Below, in pieces: positions 1 through 8,107 of a DNA stretch of 36,417 nt. The DNA comes from Candidatus Sumerlaeia bacterium (GTDB taxonomy: Bacteria; Sumerlaeota; Sumerlaeia; JADFCW01). Both the position numbers and the translations under genes were made by a program. Every line of letters starts with the position of its first letter. Positions within the stretch are counted from its first letter, which is position 1. The stretch spans positions 1 through 36,417 of the forward strand of contig JAOAGV010000039.1 of NCBI GenBank assembly GCA_026415575.1, written 5' to 3'. The notes beneath the pieces were generated by a model. That model was not told where the DNA came from, did no database searches, and worked only from the letters and a program-made list of their open reading frames with translations.

Positions 1-10
1 GGAACCATTT

Positions 11-54
11 CCCAAGGCGTTGCCTTGGGCTAGATTAGTTCGCCCCTTCAGGGC
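11..54. repeat. Tandem hairpin element at left edge
   Basis: Two inverted repeats stand side by side. The first is CCCAAGGC, loop GTT, GCCTTGGG (11-29), a perfect 8-bp stem. The second is GCCC, loop CTTCA, GGGC (42-54), followed by five A. There is no T-run after either on the plus strand, so this is not a clear intrinsic terminator of an upstream plus-strand gene. The compact paired-hairpin form resembles REP-like intergenic elements; that family assignment is an inference. Confidence 0.55.
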
Positions 55-70
55 CAAAAAATCCGAATTG

Positions 71-173
71 CTAACGTAACCTTTGGCCACAACCAAAGCG
101 ATCAGAGCAAGAGGTTGGAAGTTAGAAAAGGTCTTCGCATCTTGCATAGATTTCCAGACCAAAGAGTTCAAAA
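71..173 (+). repeat. Dispersed intergenic repeat, copy 1
   Basis: This stretch matches the reverse complement of 26850-26953. By hand alignment the first 28 nt (71-98) agree at 26 positions and the whole ~104 nt at roughly three quarters, with one single-base gap. It contains an internal inverted repeat, CTTTGG (81-86) and CCAAAG (93-98). No reading frame is evident. The two copies lie in inverted orientation on either side of the dcw-gyr-deoC gene block. Confidence 0.7.
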
Positions 174-315
174 TGAAGCATTTTGGGCTATTCACCTTTG
201 CGCAGGACGCTGGGTCGGCGAGTTAGAAAAAAAATCATTTTGCAGAAAAATTGTGCTTGACCGCCGTGTCACGTAGTGGTACTCAAGGCACCATCATTGG
301 AAGGAAGGCATGGAT

Positions 316-386
316 AAATATAAAAAATATTTGGAAAAAGACATCATTTTTCGCTTGACATGGAATGGGGTAATTTGTGGTAAAAT
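316..386 (+). promoter_or_regulatory. Probable promoter of the mraZ/dcw cluster
   Basis: A perfect TTGACA (355-360) is followed, after a longer than ideal 20-bp spacer, by an extended -10 TGG-TAAAAT (378-386). An A/T-rich tract with the inverted repeat AAATAT/ATATTT (316-332) lies just upstream and could serve as an UP element. Between the boxes are TGGGG (366-370) and TGTGG (376-380), spaced 10 bp apart, as expected for the TGGGN repeats that MraZ binds in its own promoter in other bacteria. This would leave a 5' leader of about 58 nt. A weaker alternative is TTGACC (257-262) with TACTCA (280-285). The MraZ operator reading is inference. Confidence 0.5.
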
Positions 387-450
387 CATAATCGAAGTCA
401 ATTGTAGCAGTGTCTAAAACGCCTTTTACAAACCGTCGCCGAGAGCCGAA

Positions 451-948
451 ATGAGCGAAAACAGCCAAGGCGCAGCAACCAAGACAACCGGCAGTATGCC
501 TCCCTTCCCGACCGGCGATTCGACCGACAGCTTTCTCGGTATCGAGGCCGTGGCGCTGGATCAAAAGGGGCGCGTAATGCTTCCGAAAGACATGCGCGAC
601 GTGCTCACGCATCCGCGCTACGGAGGCTCGCGACGTTTTTATGTCAATGTGGCCAAGCGTGGGCGCTATATGGCGGTTTTCGCGTATCCCGAAATGGAGT
701 GGAAGCGCCGCTTGGGTGAATCCGAAAACGGCGCACGCCTGTCGCAGCCAATGCGCGAACGCCTGTCCACTGGCGGCGCATATATGGAATTGGACCAAAC
801 GGGGCGATTGCGTCTGACGGATTATCAAATCCGCTCCGCCCAATTGATACCGCGCGGCCGTGTGGCTGTTGTCGGCGTACAGGATCACATCGAAATCTGG
901 GACGAGCCGAGATACTCCATCTGCAAAGAAGAAGGCTTTAAAGAATAG
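451..948 (+). CDS. mraZ: Transcriptional regulator MraZ
   Basis: MraZ is a ring-forming DNA-binding protein of the SpoVT/AbrB fold that usually represses its own dcw operon. The protein has 165 residues, about 20 longer than usual because of a Ser/Thr/Pro-rich N-terminal extension. Two AbrB-like half-repeats are visible: DQKGRVMLP in the first, matching the family's D..GR...P signature, and DQTGRLRLT in the second, where the final Pro is replaced by Thr. The start at 451 has only a weak GAGAG ribosome site; ATG at 496 is an alternative that would remove most of the extension. It is the first gene of the cluster and lies 42 bp before rsmH, the standard position for mraZ. Identification rests on the repeats and synteny. 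Confidence 0.93.
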   Translation: MSENSQGAATKTTGSMPPFPTGDSTDSFLGIEAVALDQKGRVMLPKDMRDVLTHPRYGGSRRFYVNVAKRGRYMAVFAYPEMEWKRRLGESENGARLSQPMRERLSTGGAYMELDQTGRLRLTDYQIRSAQLIPRGRVAVVGVQDHIEIWDEPRYSICKEEGFKE

Positions 949-990
949 GCGCCGTCGCCGGCGCCCATCGCCAGTTGTGAGCAGGGAAAT

Positions 991-1962
991 GTGGATCGCG
1001 CACTACATCAGTCACTCGGAGGAGTGCCCGCCGGTCATCAGCCCGTTATGCCGAGTGAGCTCATCCAGATACTTGATGTTGGACCGGGGAAGCAGATCGC
1101 CGATCTCACGTGTGGAGGAGGCGGGCACTCCATCAAATTCTATGAAGCCATGCGGGGAGTTGGAACGCTGGTCTGTGTGGACCGCGACCCCGAAATGCTG
1201 GCGCTTGCGAAAAGGAGGTTTGCAGAACGAGGCGTTCCCGAAGGCTTTGTCCGATGGGTCTGCGGTTCGTTCGCTGATCTGAAACTCCATCTGGCCCGCC
1301 TGGGCATCGAGCGCTGCGACGCGATCCTGGCCGACTTGGGCCTGTCGAGCGATCAACTGACTCCGGAGCGGGGATTCTCGTTCGCGCAAGACGGGCCGTT
1401 GGACATGCGCTTCTCGCGCGAGGAAGACATTCCGACCTTGGGCGAGCGGCTGGAGCGGATCGGAGCCGACGAACTCGAACAAGCGCTTCGTGCCGCCGAC
1501 GAGCGGTTCGCGCGCCGGATTGCACGCGCGATCCTCCGCCGAAGGGATCAAGGCCCGATCCGCAGCACACTCGAACTGGCGCGCGTGATCCGGTCGGCGA
1601 TCCCCAAATCACCCGAATGGAGACGGATTGACCCGGCAACGAAGTCGTTCATGGCACTGCGAATGCTGGTCAACGATGAACTCCGTCACATTCAGAAAGG
1701 ACTTGTGGAAGCCATCGAATGCCTGGCCATCGGCGGCAGAATTGCCGTTCTGAGTTTTCACTCAGGAGAAGACCGTGTGGTCAAGCAGACGTTTCGCACC
1801 TTCGACATTCGGTTTCGGGTAAAGGGCGACCCGGGAGAAGCCTCAGGGCGGCCGGCTCTCGAGCTGCTCACTCGAAAGCCGGTTCGCCCGGGCGAGGCTG
1901 AATGTCGAGGCAACCCCCGCGCCCGCAGCGCCAAGCTGAGGGCCGCGGTCCGAGTGGGATGA
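991..1962 (+). CDS. rsmH: 16S rRNA (cytosine-1402-N4)-methyltransferase RsmH
   Basis: RsmH (MraW) transfers a methyl group from S-adenosylmethionine to N4 of C1402 in the 16S rRNA decoding centre. The 323-residue product has the family hallmarks in order: HQPVM near the N-terminus, the SAM loop DLTCGGGGHS (normally DAT.G.GGHS), DLGLSSDQL, GFSFAQDGPLDMR, the ALRMLVNDEL segment, and SFHSGEDRVVK (usually SFHSLEDR). The C-terminal NPRARSAKLRA is typical. The start is GTG at 991 with GCAGGGA just upstream; no in-frame ATG fits the conserved N-terminus better. It sits between mraZ and ftsL as in most dcw clusters. Identification is firm; the small motif deviations look like lineage differences. Confidence 0.95.
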   Translation: MDRALHQSLGGVPAGHQPVMPSELIQILDVGPGKQIADLTCGGGGHSIKFYEAMRGVGTLVCVDRDPEMLALAKRRFAERGVPEGFVRWVCGSFADLKLHLARLGIERCDAILADLGLSSDQLTPERGFSFAQDGPLDMRFSREEDIPTLGERLERIGADELEQALRAADERFARRIARAILRRRDQGPIRSTLELARVIRSAIPKSPEWRRIDPATKSFMALRMLVNDELRHIQKGLVEAIECLAIGGRIAVLSFHSGEDRVVKQTFRTFDIRFRVKGDPGEASGRPALELLTRKPVRPGEAECRGNPRARSAKLRAAVRVG

Positions 1963-2008
1963 CCCGCACACGAGTCGGGAGAGGCTCGACCGAGGGGAGA
2001 GGGGCAAA

Positions 2009-2506
2009 ATGAACACCGTACTAACCGAGCGCATCCAGCCGTCGGGCGGCCAGGGTGTCCGGGAACTCAAGCGAATGGCATGGATGGTGGGATGGGCCGC
2101 TTTATTGACCATCTTGGGGCTGGCCCAAGTGTGGCTGCCAATGGCGATCCGCGACCTCGACATGCAACGCAACCGTCTGATGGCGCAGGCCACCGATCTG
2201 TTGGCGCGCGAGAACGAACTGCGCTCGGAAGTCACCCAGCTGCGATCAGGCAATCGCCGACAGGATTTCGTGCTCGACAGAGCGGCCCTGCAGCCGGTGG
2301 CGCCGGACCGACAAGAAGTGTGGGACCTGCCGCCGGAGCTCGAACAGCGCATCGTCGCGGTGTGCATGGAAATCGAAACTACGCGCGGCAGCGGTTCCGA
2401 GCGACCATGGACGCGCGATCCCTGGTTGGTGCGCATGTTGGCCACCATTTTCCCGCCGGGATCGCAACCGGCCGTGCCCAAGGCGCCCACAATGACCAAG
2501 CGTTAA
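2009..2506 (+). CDS. ftsL: FtsL-like septum formation initiator
   Basis: This is a small bitopic membrane protein in the ftsL slot, directly after rsmH. It has 165 residues: a short cytoplasmic N-terminus, one hydrophobic segment at about residues 24-44, then a heptad-like stretch (about 48-80, with MQRNRLMAQATDLLAREN) fit for a coiled coil, and an extracytoplasmic tail. That architecture matches FtsL, which with FtsB and FtsQ activates FtsW-FtsI. FtsL sequences diverge strongly, so the name depends on size, topology and position more than on motifs. The ribosome site GAGGGGAGAGGGG is strong. The C-terminal half, with Trp and Pro residues, is longer than in many FtsL proteins. Confidence 0.75.
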   Translation: MNTVLTERIQPSGGQGVRELKRMAWMVGWAALLTILGLAQVWLPMAIRDLDMQRNRLMAQATDLLARENELRSEVTQLRSGNRRQDFVLDRAALQPVAPDRQEVWDLPPELEQRIVAVCMEIETTRGSGSERPWTRDPWLVRMLATIFPPGSQPAVPKAPTMTKR

Positions 2507-2983
2507 AGGAGGCGGTATCACTTTTTCGATTGCACTCGACATATCCTTTGGCCGGGCCAACGAGATTAAGTGTCTGATGCCCGTTCGAGCTGCTGGTTGA
2601 AGCTGACCTGTTCCTGCCCCTGTAGCTCGCGTTCCTGCTGACCGTTGACTCGCAGACTCTCCCGTTGGCCGTTCTTCTCCGCTGAGCGATCCTTGCAGAA
2701 GGTACGAGGCCGTCCCCCTCTGTCCTCGTGTCGTTGGTCCGGCCGTTTTCCTTTTTGCACAAAGCAGGCGCGTCCCGTTGCATCCACGCGGCGGGACCGT
2801 CGCCCAAACCGAGGGACGGAGGCTCGTGCAAAACTCAAGATCAGGGAATTGTGCCCGATGGCCGAAGGCGCCTTGCGACGCCCGGCGCACAGTGAGTTTT
2901 GCAGGAGCCTCAGACGGCTTTACTCCGCAACAACCTGCGTGTAGGAAGGGCACGCTGCACTGGTGCTTCCGCGAGGTGCCGCG
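2507..2983. other. 477-bp spacer between ftsL and ftsI
   Basis: This is the largest break in the plus-strand dcw cluster. No plausible plus-strand protein is seen; open plus-strand frames have Arg/Ser-rich shadow-like compositions. A near-palindrome TTGGCC-G-GGCCAA lies at 2549-2561. I see no good sigma70-type promoter for ftsI here. The only coding signal is a possible minus-strand small ORF, listed separately. Confidence 0.5.
2566..2838 (-). CDS. Possible small hypothetical protein, antisense to the cluster
   Basis: A 90-codon minus-strand frame opens with TTG at 2838 (or GTG near 2787) and ends with TAA at 2566. I do not recognise the product. Its second half is hydrophilic, rich in Gln, Glu and Asn (for example NGQQERELQGQEQ), and its codons favour G or C at the third position (CAG, AAC, GTC, AGC), as expected of a real gene in this genome. 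The N-terminal half is Arg-rich with two Cys. No convincing ribosome site is visible and ATG is absent. It would be the only minus-strand gene inside a plus-strand operon. It may be a decayed or chance frame; confidence is low. Confidence 0.25.
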   Translation of the reverse strand: MSFARASVPRFGRRSRRVDATGRACFVQKGKRPDQRHEDRGGRPRTFCKDRSAEKNGQRESLRVNGQQERELQGQEQVSFNQQLERASDT

Positions 2984-5074
2984 ATGTTTGATCCCCGTTT
3001 CCGTCAGCGCATCACCGTTACGGGCGTCTGTTTGGCGGTCGCTTTGACCGGTTTGATCGCCCGCCTGTATTGGATTCAGATTGTCCGGCACGAATACTAC
3101 AACATCCGTGCATCCTATTACCGGATCGGCAACGAACCCATCCGCCCGCAGCGCGGGAACATCTACGACCGCAACCGCCGCGCTCTGGCCGCCGGTAGCC
3201 TCCGCGACACCCTCTACGCTAATACGTATTTTCTAAAACAACACAACATTCCCTTCGAGGCGCTGGCCATTCAATTGGAGTCTATTCTCGAAAAGGACCA
3301 TACCCGCATTCTGGCGCAGTTGCGGCGCGGCGGATGCCCTCCCCTCTATCGCGTCATGCCGCCGGAAATCTCCAACATCATGCACCACCTGATCCTTTGC
3401 GAAGTATTCCCTCCGGGCACGTTTTATTTTGAGCGGGAAACCAAACGCTTTTATCCCAGCGGCCGCACCGCATCCCACGTCCTTGGATATGTCCGCTTCG
3501 ATGACACCGGCGAGAACCAGGGCGTGGACGGCCTTGAGTATTCTTATGACCATGTCATTCGGGGCAACACGGCAAAATACGAGGTTCTCAAGGACGCGCG
3601 CAAGGGACTTCTGGCCCCGATTGACAAAACCTACTGGAGCAGCGCGTTCGGCAATGAATTGATCCTGACGCTCGATGAATCCATCCAGCACGAGGCCGAG
3701 CGAATTCTGCGCACCGAGGTCGCCCGCTATCGCGCCGCGTGGGGCGTGATTATTGTGCAGCAATGCAAAACCGGCGCCATTTTGGCCATGGCCAGCATGC
3801 CCGATTTTGATCCCGCTGCCTATGCCGGCGCAAGCCCTTCGTCGCTGCGCAACCGCGCCATCAATGAACCGGCTAACATGGGCTCGATCATGAAAATCTT
3901 TACGGCTGCCGCGCTTATCGAAACCGGCAAACTCACCGACCTCGACGAGCAATTTGACTGCCATGGCGGCAGCTGGTATTTTCCCCCGCGCCGCGAACCT
4001 GTCCGCGATGCGCCCGGCCATTACCTGCAAATGGCCTCCTTCCGCGACATCATTCGTTGGAGTTCGAATGTCGGCACGGTCGCGGCCGCGCAGCGTCTCG
4101 AACGTAACGCGTATTGCAATCTTCTCGAAAAATTTGGCTTCGGCCAGAAAACCGGTATTGACCTTCCCAACGAACGGCAGGGAATTCTCCGCCCGGTCTC
4201 GCAATGGACCGACTATACCATGTCAGCGATTCCCTATGGCGGCGAAATGACCGTAACGCCCATCCAGCTGGTCGCCGCCGTTTCCGCCATCGCCAACGGC
4301 GGCCGCCTCATGCGCCCCTATGTGGTTAAGGAAATCCGCTCCTATGAAGGGCGGCTCATTCAAACCACAGGCCCTGTTGTGGTCCGTCAGGTCATTTCCC
4401 CTGTTACCGCCGGCAAGGTGCTCGAACTGATGGAAGGCGTGGTGGGCCCCTATGCCCCGAAAGACAAAACCGTGGGCGGAACGGGCAAGGAAGCCGCCAT
4501 TCCCGGCTATCGCGTCGCCGGCAAAACCGGTACCTATAAATATATCACACCGGCCGGCAGCGATCACGTCTCCAGCTACACGGCCAGTTTTGTGGCCGTT
4601 CTCCCCCTGCCGGATCCGGAAATTACCGTCTTTTGCTGCATTGATCAGCCGCAAGGCGCGAAATACGGCGGCGCGGTGGCTGCGCCAATTGTGCGGCAGG
4701 TTGCTGAACATGCGCTCCGCGTGCTGGGCATTCCCGCCGACCAACCCGAACGCGGTCCGGCGGATATCCCGCTGACGATCCATCAGGCGCGCCAGAGCCA
4801 GCCGGCCAACGGCCGAATCGAAACGCCGCAAGATTGTATGCCCGACCTGCGGGGACTGACCATGCGCGAGGTGGTGGCGTGCATGGCGGGATTAAATATG
4901 GAACTGTCGTTCGAGGGTAGCGGTGTCGTGGTGCACCAAGAACCTCCGCCGCTGGCTCCGCTGGAGGGCGTTCGGGGCTGTCGGATTGTTTTGCGCGCCG
5001 CCGGCGTGCAGCCCACAACATCCACTCTGGCGGTCAGTACCGCCCAGTCTGCGGCAGACAATTCGGGGGCGTGA
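2984..5074 (+). CDS. ftsI: Septal peptidoglycan transpeptidase FtsI (PBP3-type, with PASTA domain)
   Basis: This class B penicillin-binding protein crosslinks septal peptidoglycan. From ATG 2984 (GAGGTG seven bases upstream; an in-frame GTG at 2963 is less likely) it has 696 residues. Order: a short cytoplasmic tail, a membrane anchor at about 10-30, the dimerisation domain with the RGNIYDRN motif, and a transpeptidase domain with nucleophile motif GSIMK (Ser301, Lys304), SSN (360-362) and KTGT (514-517). Residues about 617-672 form one PASTA-like domain (MPDLRGLTMREV), a C-terminal part seen in many division PBPs. Just before the nucleophile the usual EPGS reads EPANMGS, three residues longer. 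The next gene is murE. All three penicillin-binding motifs are intact, so it should be active. Confidence 0.95.
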   Translation: MFDPRFRQRITVTGVCLAVALTGLIARLYWIQIVRHEYYNIRASYYRIGNEPIRPQRGNIYDRNRRALAAGSLRDTLYANTYFLKQHNIPFEALAIQLESILEKDHTRILAQLRRGGCPPLYRVMPPEISNIMHHLILCEVFPPGTFYFERETKRFYPSGRTASHVLGYVRFDDTGENQGVDGLEYSYDHVIRGNTAKYEVLKDARKGLLAPIDKTYWSSAFGNELILTLDESIQHEAERILRTEVARYRAAWGVIIVQQCKTGAILAMASMPDFDPAAYAGASPSSLRNRAINEPANMGSIMKIFTAAALIETGKLTDLDEQFDCHGGSWYFPPRREPVRDAPGHYLQMASFRDIIRWSSNVGTVAAAQRLERNAYCNLLEKFGFGQKTGIDLPNERQGILRPVSQWTDYTMSAIPYGGEMTVTPIQLVAAVSAIANGGRLMRPYVVKEIRSYEGRLIQTTGPVVVRQVISPVTAGKVLELMEGVVGPYAPKDKTVGGTGKEAAIPGYRVAGKTGTYKYITPAGSDHVSSYTASFVAVLPLPDPEITVFCCIDQPQGAKYGGAVAAPIVRQVAEHALRVLGIPADQPERGPADIPLTIHQARQSQPANGRIETPQDCMPDLRGLTMREVVACMAGLNMELSFEGSGVVVHQEPPPLAPLEGVRGCRIVLRAAGVQPTTSTLAVSTAQSAADNSGA

Positions 5075-5156
5075 TTTTCCCGCAGCGACAGACAACCTTT
5101 GCCGAACACTGCGGGTCATTTTTTTCGGTCGGATGCTGCCCCAAGAAGGTGCAACG

Positions 5157-6644
5157 ATGATGGAGCTGCAAGAACTGCTTCGGCGCGCAAATCTCGACGC
5201 AACGGTTCCTACCGGACGAATCGAGATTGCCGGCGTGACCGACCATTCCAAACACGTCGCCCCCGGCTGGCTGTTTGTGGCCGTGCCGGGTGTCGCCGCC
5301 GACGGCCACGCCTTTATTGCCGATGCGGTGCGCAACGGCGCGGCCGCACTCGTCGGTTCGCGCCCGAACCCCCCGGAAGCAGGCACGGTTCCCTATTTTC
5401 AAGTTGCACAACCCCGGCGTGCCCTTTCGCGGCTCCTTCATGCCTTTTTCGGTTTCCCCATGAGCGACCTGCTGGTCATCGGTGTTACCGGCACCAACGG
5501 CAAGAGCACCACGGCCTATCTGATCGAATCCATTCTACGGGCTGCGGGGAAACGGCCCGGACTGATCGGCACCATTGAGTACCGTTTCGGCGACAGCGCG
5601 GCCATGGCCGGCTCAACCACTCCCCATCCTGCGGTGCTGCTCGAATACGTGCGCGACATGAAACAGGCGGGCATGAATGCGCTTGCCATGGAAGTTTCCT
5701 CCCATGCTCTCGAACAGGACCGTGTCGAGTGCATTCCGTTTCGCGTGGCCGTTCTGACCAACGTCACACATGACCATCTCGACTATCATCGTTCGCGCGA
5801 GGCCTACATTGAGGCAAAGTGGAAGTTCTTTGGCGACTTTTTGCGCCGCTCGCCCGACGGCACGGCCGTTTTCAATCTCGATGACCCGGTGGGCCGGGAG
5901 TTTCATCGCCGTTATGACGGCAAAGCCCTTACCTATGGAAGCGACACCGCCGCCGATGTCCATCCGCGAATCCTGACGGGCGACCGCAAAGGACTGCACC
6001 TACAGATCAAAACGCCGGCCGGTGCCTGCACGCTCCGCAGCCGGTTGCTGGGTGACTATAATGTGGCCAATATTCTGGCGGCAGTGACGGCCGGCCTCGC
6101 CGCCGAGTTGCCTCTGCCGGCCATTGTGGAAGGCGTGGAAAACCTTGCCGGTGTGCCCGGACGTTTCGAGCGCGTCGAAAGCGACGCTCCCTTCGATGTT
6201 TATGTTGACTTTGCCCATACGCCCGACGCATTGGATTGCGTTCTTGCGTCAGCCCGCCGGTTGGTCGGAAGCGGGCGTTTGATTTGTGTCTTTGGAGCAG
6301 GCGGCGATCGCGATCCCACCAAACGCGAACCGATGGGGGCGGCGGTGGCCCGCCATGCGGATCGCGCCATCATCACCAAGGACAATTCGAGGACGGAAGA
6401 CCCGCGGCAGATAGCAGCCGCACTGGCCGCAGGCATCGAGGGGGCGGCCTTGCGCCGTTGTGCGTGCTATGATATTATTTTGGACCGCGGCGAGGCCATT
6501 CGCACAGCACTCAGCGAGGCCGCCGCCGGCGATATCGTCGTGGTCGCCGGAAAAGGCCATGAACTCTATGAACACGAGGGCGGAGAGGTGCGGCCGTGGG
6601 ACGACCGCCAAGTCATCCGAGAACTGCTAAGCAAGAAATCGTAG
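5157..6644 (+). CDS. murE: UDP-MurNAc-tripeptide ligase MurE (probably diaminopimelate-adding)
   Basis: MurE is an ATP-dependent cytoplasmic Mur ligase that adds the third stem amino acid to UDP-MurNAc-L-Ala-D-Glu. The start is the first of two adjacent ATGs, with AAGAAGG seven bases upstream, giving 495 residues, normal for the family. Motifs in order: P-loop GVTGTNGKST, STTPHP, EVSSHALEQDRV, NVTHDHLDYH, VPGRFERV, VDFAHTPDAL and GAGGDRDPTKR. The amino-acid-selecting motif reads DNSR at residues 409-412; meso-diaminopimelate enzymes have DNPR, with the Arg contacting the diaminopimelate. The Arg is kept, so diaminopimelate is the likely substrate, but Pro is replaced by Ser. The end GKGHELYE is standard. 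Spacing to murF is 31 bp. Confidence 0.95.
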   Translation: MMELQELLRRANLDATVPTGRIEIAGVTDHSKHVAPGWLFVAVPGVAADGHAFIADAVRNGAAALVGSRPNPPEAGTVPYFQVAQPRRALSRLLHAFFGFPMSDLLVIGVTGTNGKSTTAYLIESILRAAGKRPGLIGTIEYRFGDSAAMAGSTTPHPAVLLEYVRDMKQAGMNALAMEVSSHALEQDRVECIPFRVAVLTNVTHDHLDYHRSREAYIEAKWKFFGDFLRRSPDGTAVFNLDDPVGREFHRRYDGKALTYGSDTAADVHPRILTGDRKGLHLQIKTPAGACTLRSRLLGDYNVANILAAVTAGLAAELPLPAIVEGVENLAGVPGRFERVESDAPFDVYVDFAHTPDALDCVLASARRLVGSGRLICVFGAGGDRDPTKREPMGAAVARHADRAIITKDNSRTEDPRQIAAALAAGIEGAALRRCACYDIILDRGEAIRTALSEAAAGDIVVVAGKGHELYEHEGGEVRPWDDRQVIRELLSKKS

Positions 6645-6675
6645 CTTTTCAATTCTGACACGGAAAGGCATTCCC

Positions 6676-8055
6676 TTGGAGTGGGCAATCAAAGAGTGGG
6701 TTCACGCGGTCCACGGACAACTGGTGACGGGCTCTCCAGACACCGTCATCACCGGCGTATCCACAGACAGCCGGACATTGGAGAAAGGGCAGCTGTTTGT
6801 CGCCCTGCGCGGCCCGAATTTTGACGGACACCAATTCTGCGCCGATGCCGTGAGACGGGGCGCTGCTGCTGTGATGATCGCCCAGATCGAAGCCGTCGGC
6901 ACACTGCCCGAATTTGTCCCCGTAGTCTTGGTGGACGATACGCTGGCGGCGCTGGGCCGACTGGCCTCGGCTTGGCGGTCGCGCTGGGAGCCGATGGTTG
7001 CCGCGCTGTCGGGCAGCAGCGGCAAGACCTCGACCAAAGACATGCTGCGCGCGATGATCGCGCCCGACGAGGGGCTTGTCACCGCGGGCAATCTCAACAA
7101 TTTGATCGGCGTTCCTCTGACCGTGTTTGGGCTGGCCAAGTCGCACCGCGTGGCTGTGTTCGAGCTGGCCATGAACCAGCCGGGCGAGCTGGCCCAGCTG
7201 ACGAAAATTGTGAACCCCGAAATTGTCGCCCTGACCAACGTCGGCAGCGCCCACATCGGCAATTTCGGCTCGCTCGAAGACTTGCGTAGAGCCAAGGCTG
7301 AATTGATTGTGCACGCGCGCGAGGACGCCGTCATCGTTCTCAACGCCGACTGCAACGGTTGCCGCTGGATTGCCGAACAATTCTGTTCCGGACGCGACGT
7401 CGGCTGGTTTGGCATCGAGGAGCCGGCCCATTTCCGCGCCGAGCAAATCCGCCCCAATCCGCCGCTCGGCTATACCTTCGACCTGATTACGCCTGAAAGC
7501 AGAACCACACTCACACTGACCGCTTTCGGACGGCACAACATCTCGAACGCCCTGTGCGCGGCCACAATCGGCTATTTGCTCGAACTGGACTTGGACAAAA
7601 TCTACGCCGGCATCGAGGCCTTCCGGCCCGCTCCGTTGCGCGCCGAGGTTATCGAACTCGGCAAAATTGCCATCATCGCCGATTGCTACAACGCCAATCC
7701 CGACTCGGTCGAAGCGGCCTTGGCGGGCCTGACCGACTACGCCGGCAAGCGCCGCCGTATCGTGATTCTTGGCGATATGCTCGAATTGGGCGATGATGCG
7801 CCGATGGCCCATCGCATTGTCGGCCAGGAAGTGGCCGAGCGCGGCATCGAACTGTTTGCCACAACGGGAGAGCTGGCGCAATGGGCCTCGTGGGAAGCCG
7901 GCCGCATGGGAGTAAGATCGGGGCATTTCGAGACCAAAGAGGAACTGGTGCGCGCGGTCATCGAGGAAATCCGTCCGGGCGATGTCATTCTGGTCAAAGG
8001 CTCGCGCCGCATGGCCATGGAGGACGTGGTCGAAGCCCTGAAGGCGCGCTTGTAG
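6676..8055 (+). CDS. murF: UDP-MurNAc-tripeptide--D-Ala-D-Ala ligase MurF
   Basis: MurF adds the D-Ala-D-Ala dipeptide to UDP-MurNAc-tripeptide, completing the pentapeptide precursor. The start is TTG at 6676 with GGAAAGG seven bases upstream; no ATG lies nearby in frame. The 459-residue protein shows the N-terminal MurE/F-type domain (GVSTDSRTLEKGQLFVALRG), the P-loop SGSSGKTSTKD, NLNNLIGVPLT, FELAMNQPGEL, TNVGSAHIGNFGS, FGRHNISNALCA, DCYNANPDSV and a closing VKGSRRMAMED, all expected for MurF. Its position between murE and mraY is the classical one. No ddl gene for its D-Ala-D-Ala substrate occurs in the window. Confidence 0.96.
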   Translation: MEWAIKEWVHAVHGQLVTGSPDTVITGVSTDSRTLEKGQLFVALRGPNFDGHQFCADAVRRGAAAVMIAQIEAVGTLPEFVPVVLVDDTLAALGRLASAWRSRWEPMVAALSGSSGKTSTKDMLRAMIAPDEGLVTAGNLNNLIGVPLTVFGLAKSHRVAVFELAMNQPGELAQLTKIVNPEIVALTNVGSAHIGNFGSLEDLRRAKAELIVHAREDAVIVLNADCNGCRWIAEQFCSGRDVGWFGIEEPAHFRAEQIRPNPPLGYTFDLITPESRTTLTLTAFGRHNISNALCAATIGYLLELDLDKIYAGIEAFRPAPLRAEVIELGKIAIIADCYNANPDSVEAALAGLTDYAGKRRRIVILGDMLELGDDAPMAHRIVGQEVAERGIELFATTGELAQWASWEAGRMGVRSGHFETKEELVRAVIEEIRPGDVILVKGSRRMAMEDVVEALKARL

Positions 8056-8107
8056 CGCGGGGTGGGGAGTTCCTGCTTCCGCAGGGATTTCATCGCAGGA
8101 GTTTTGC

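Noticed and set aside
2507..2983. tRNA or other structured RNA gene in the ftsL-ftsI gap
   Set aside because: No cloverleaf or conserved RNA signature could be made out by eye.
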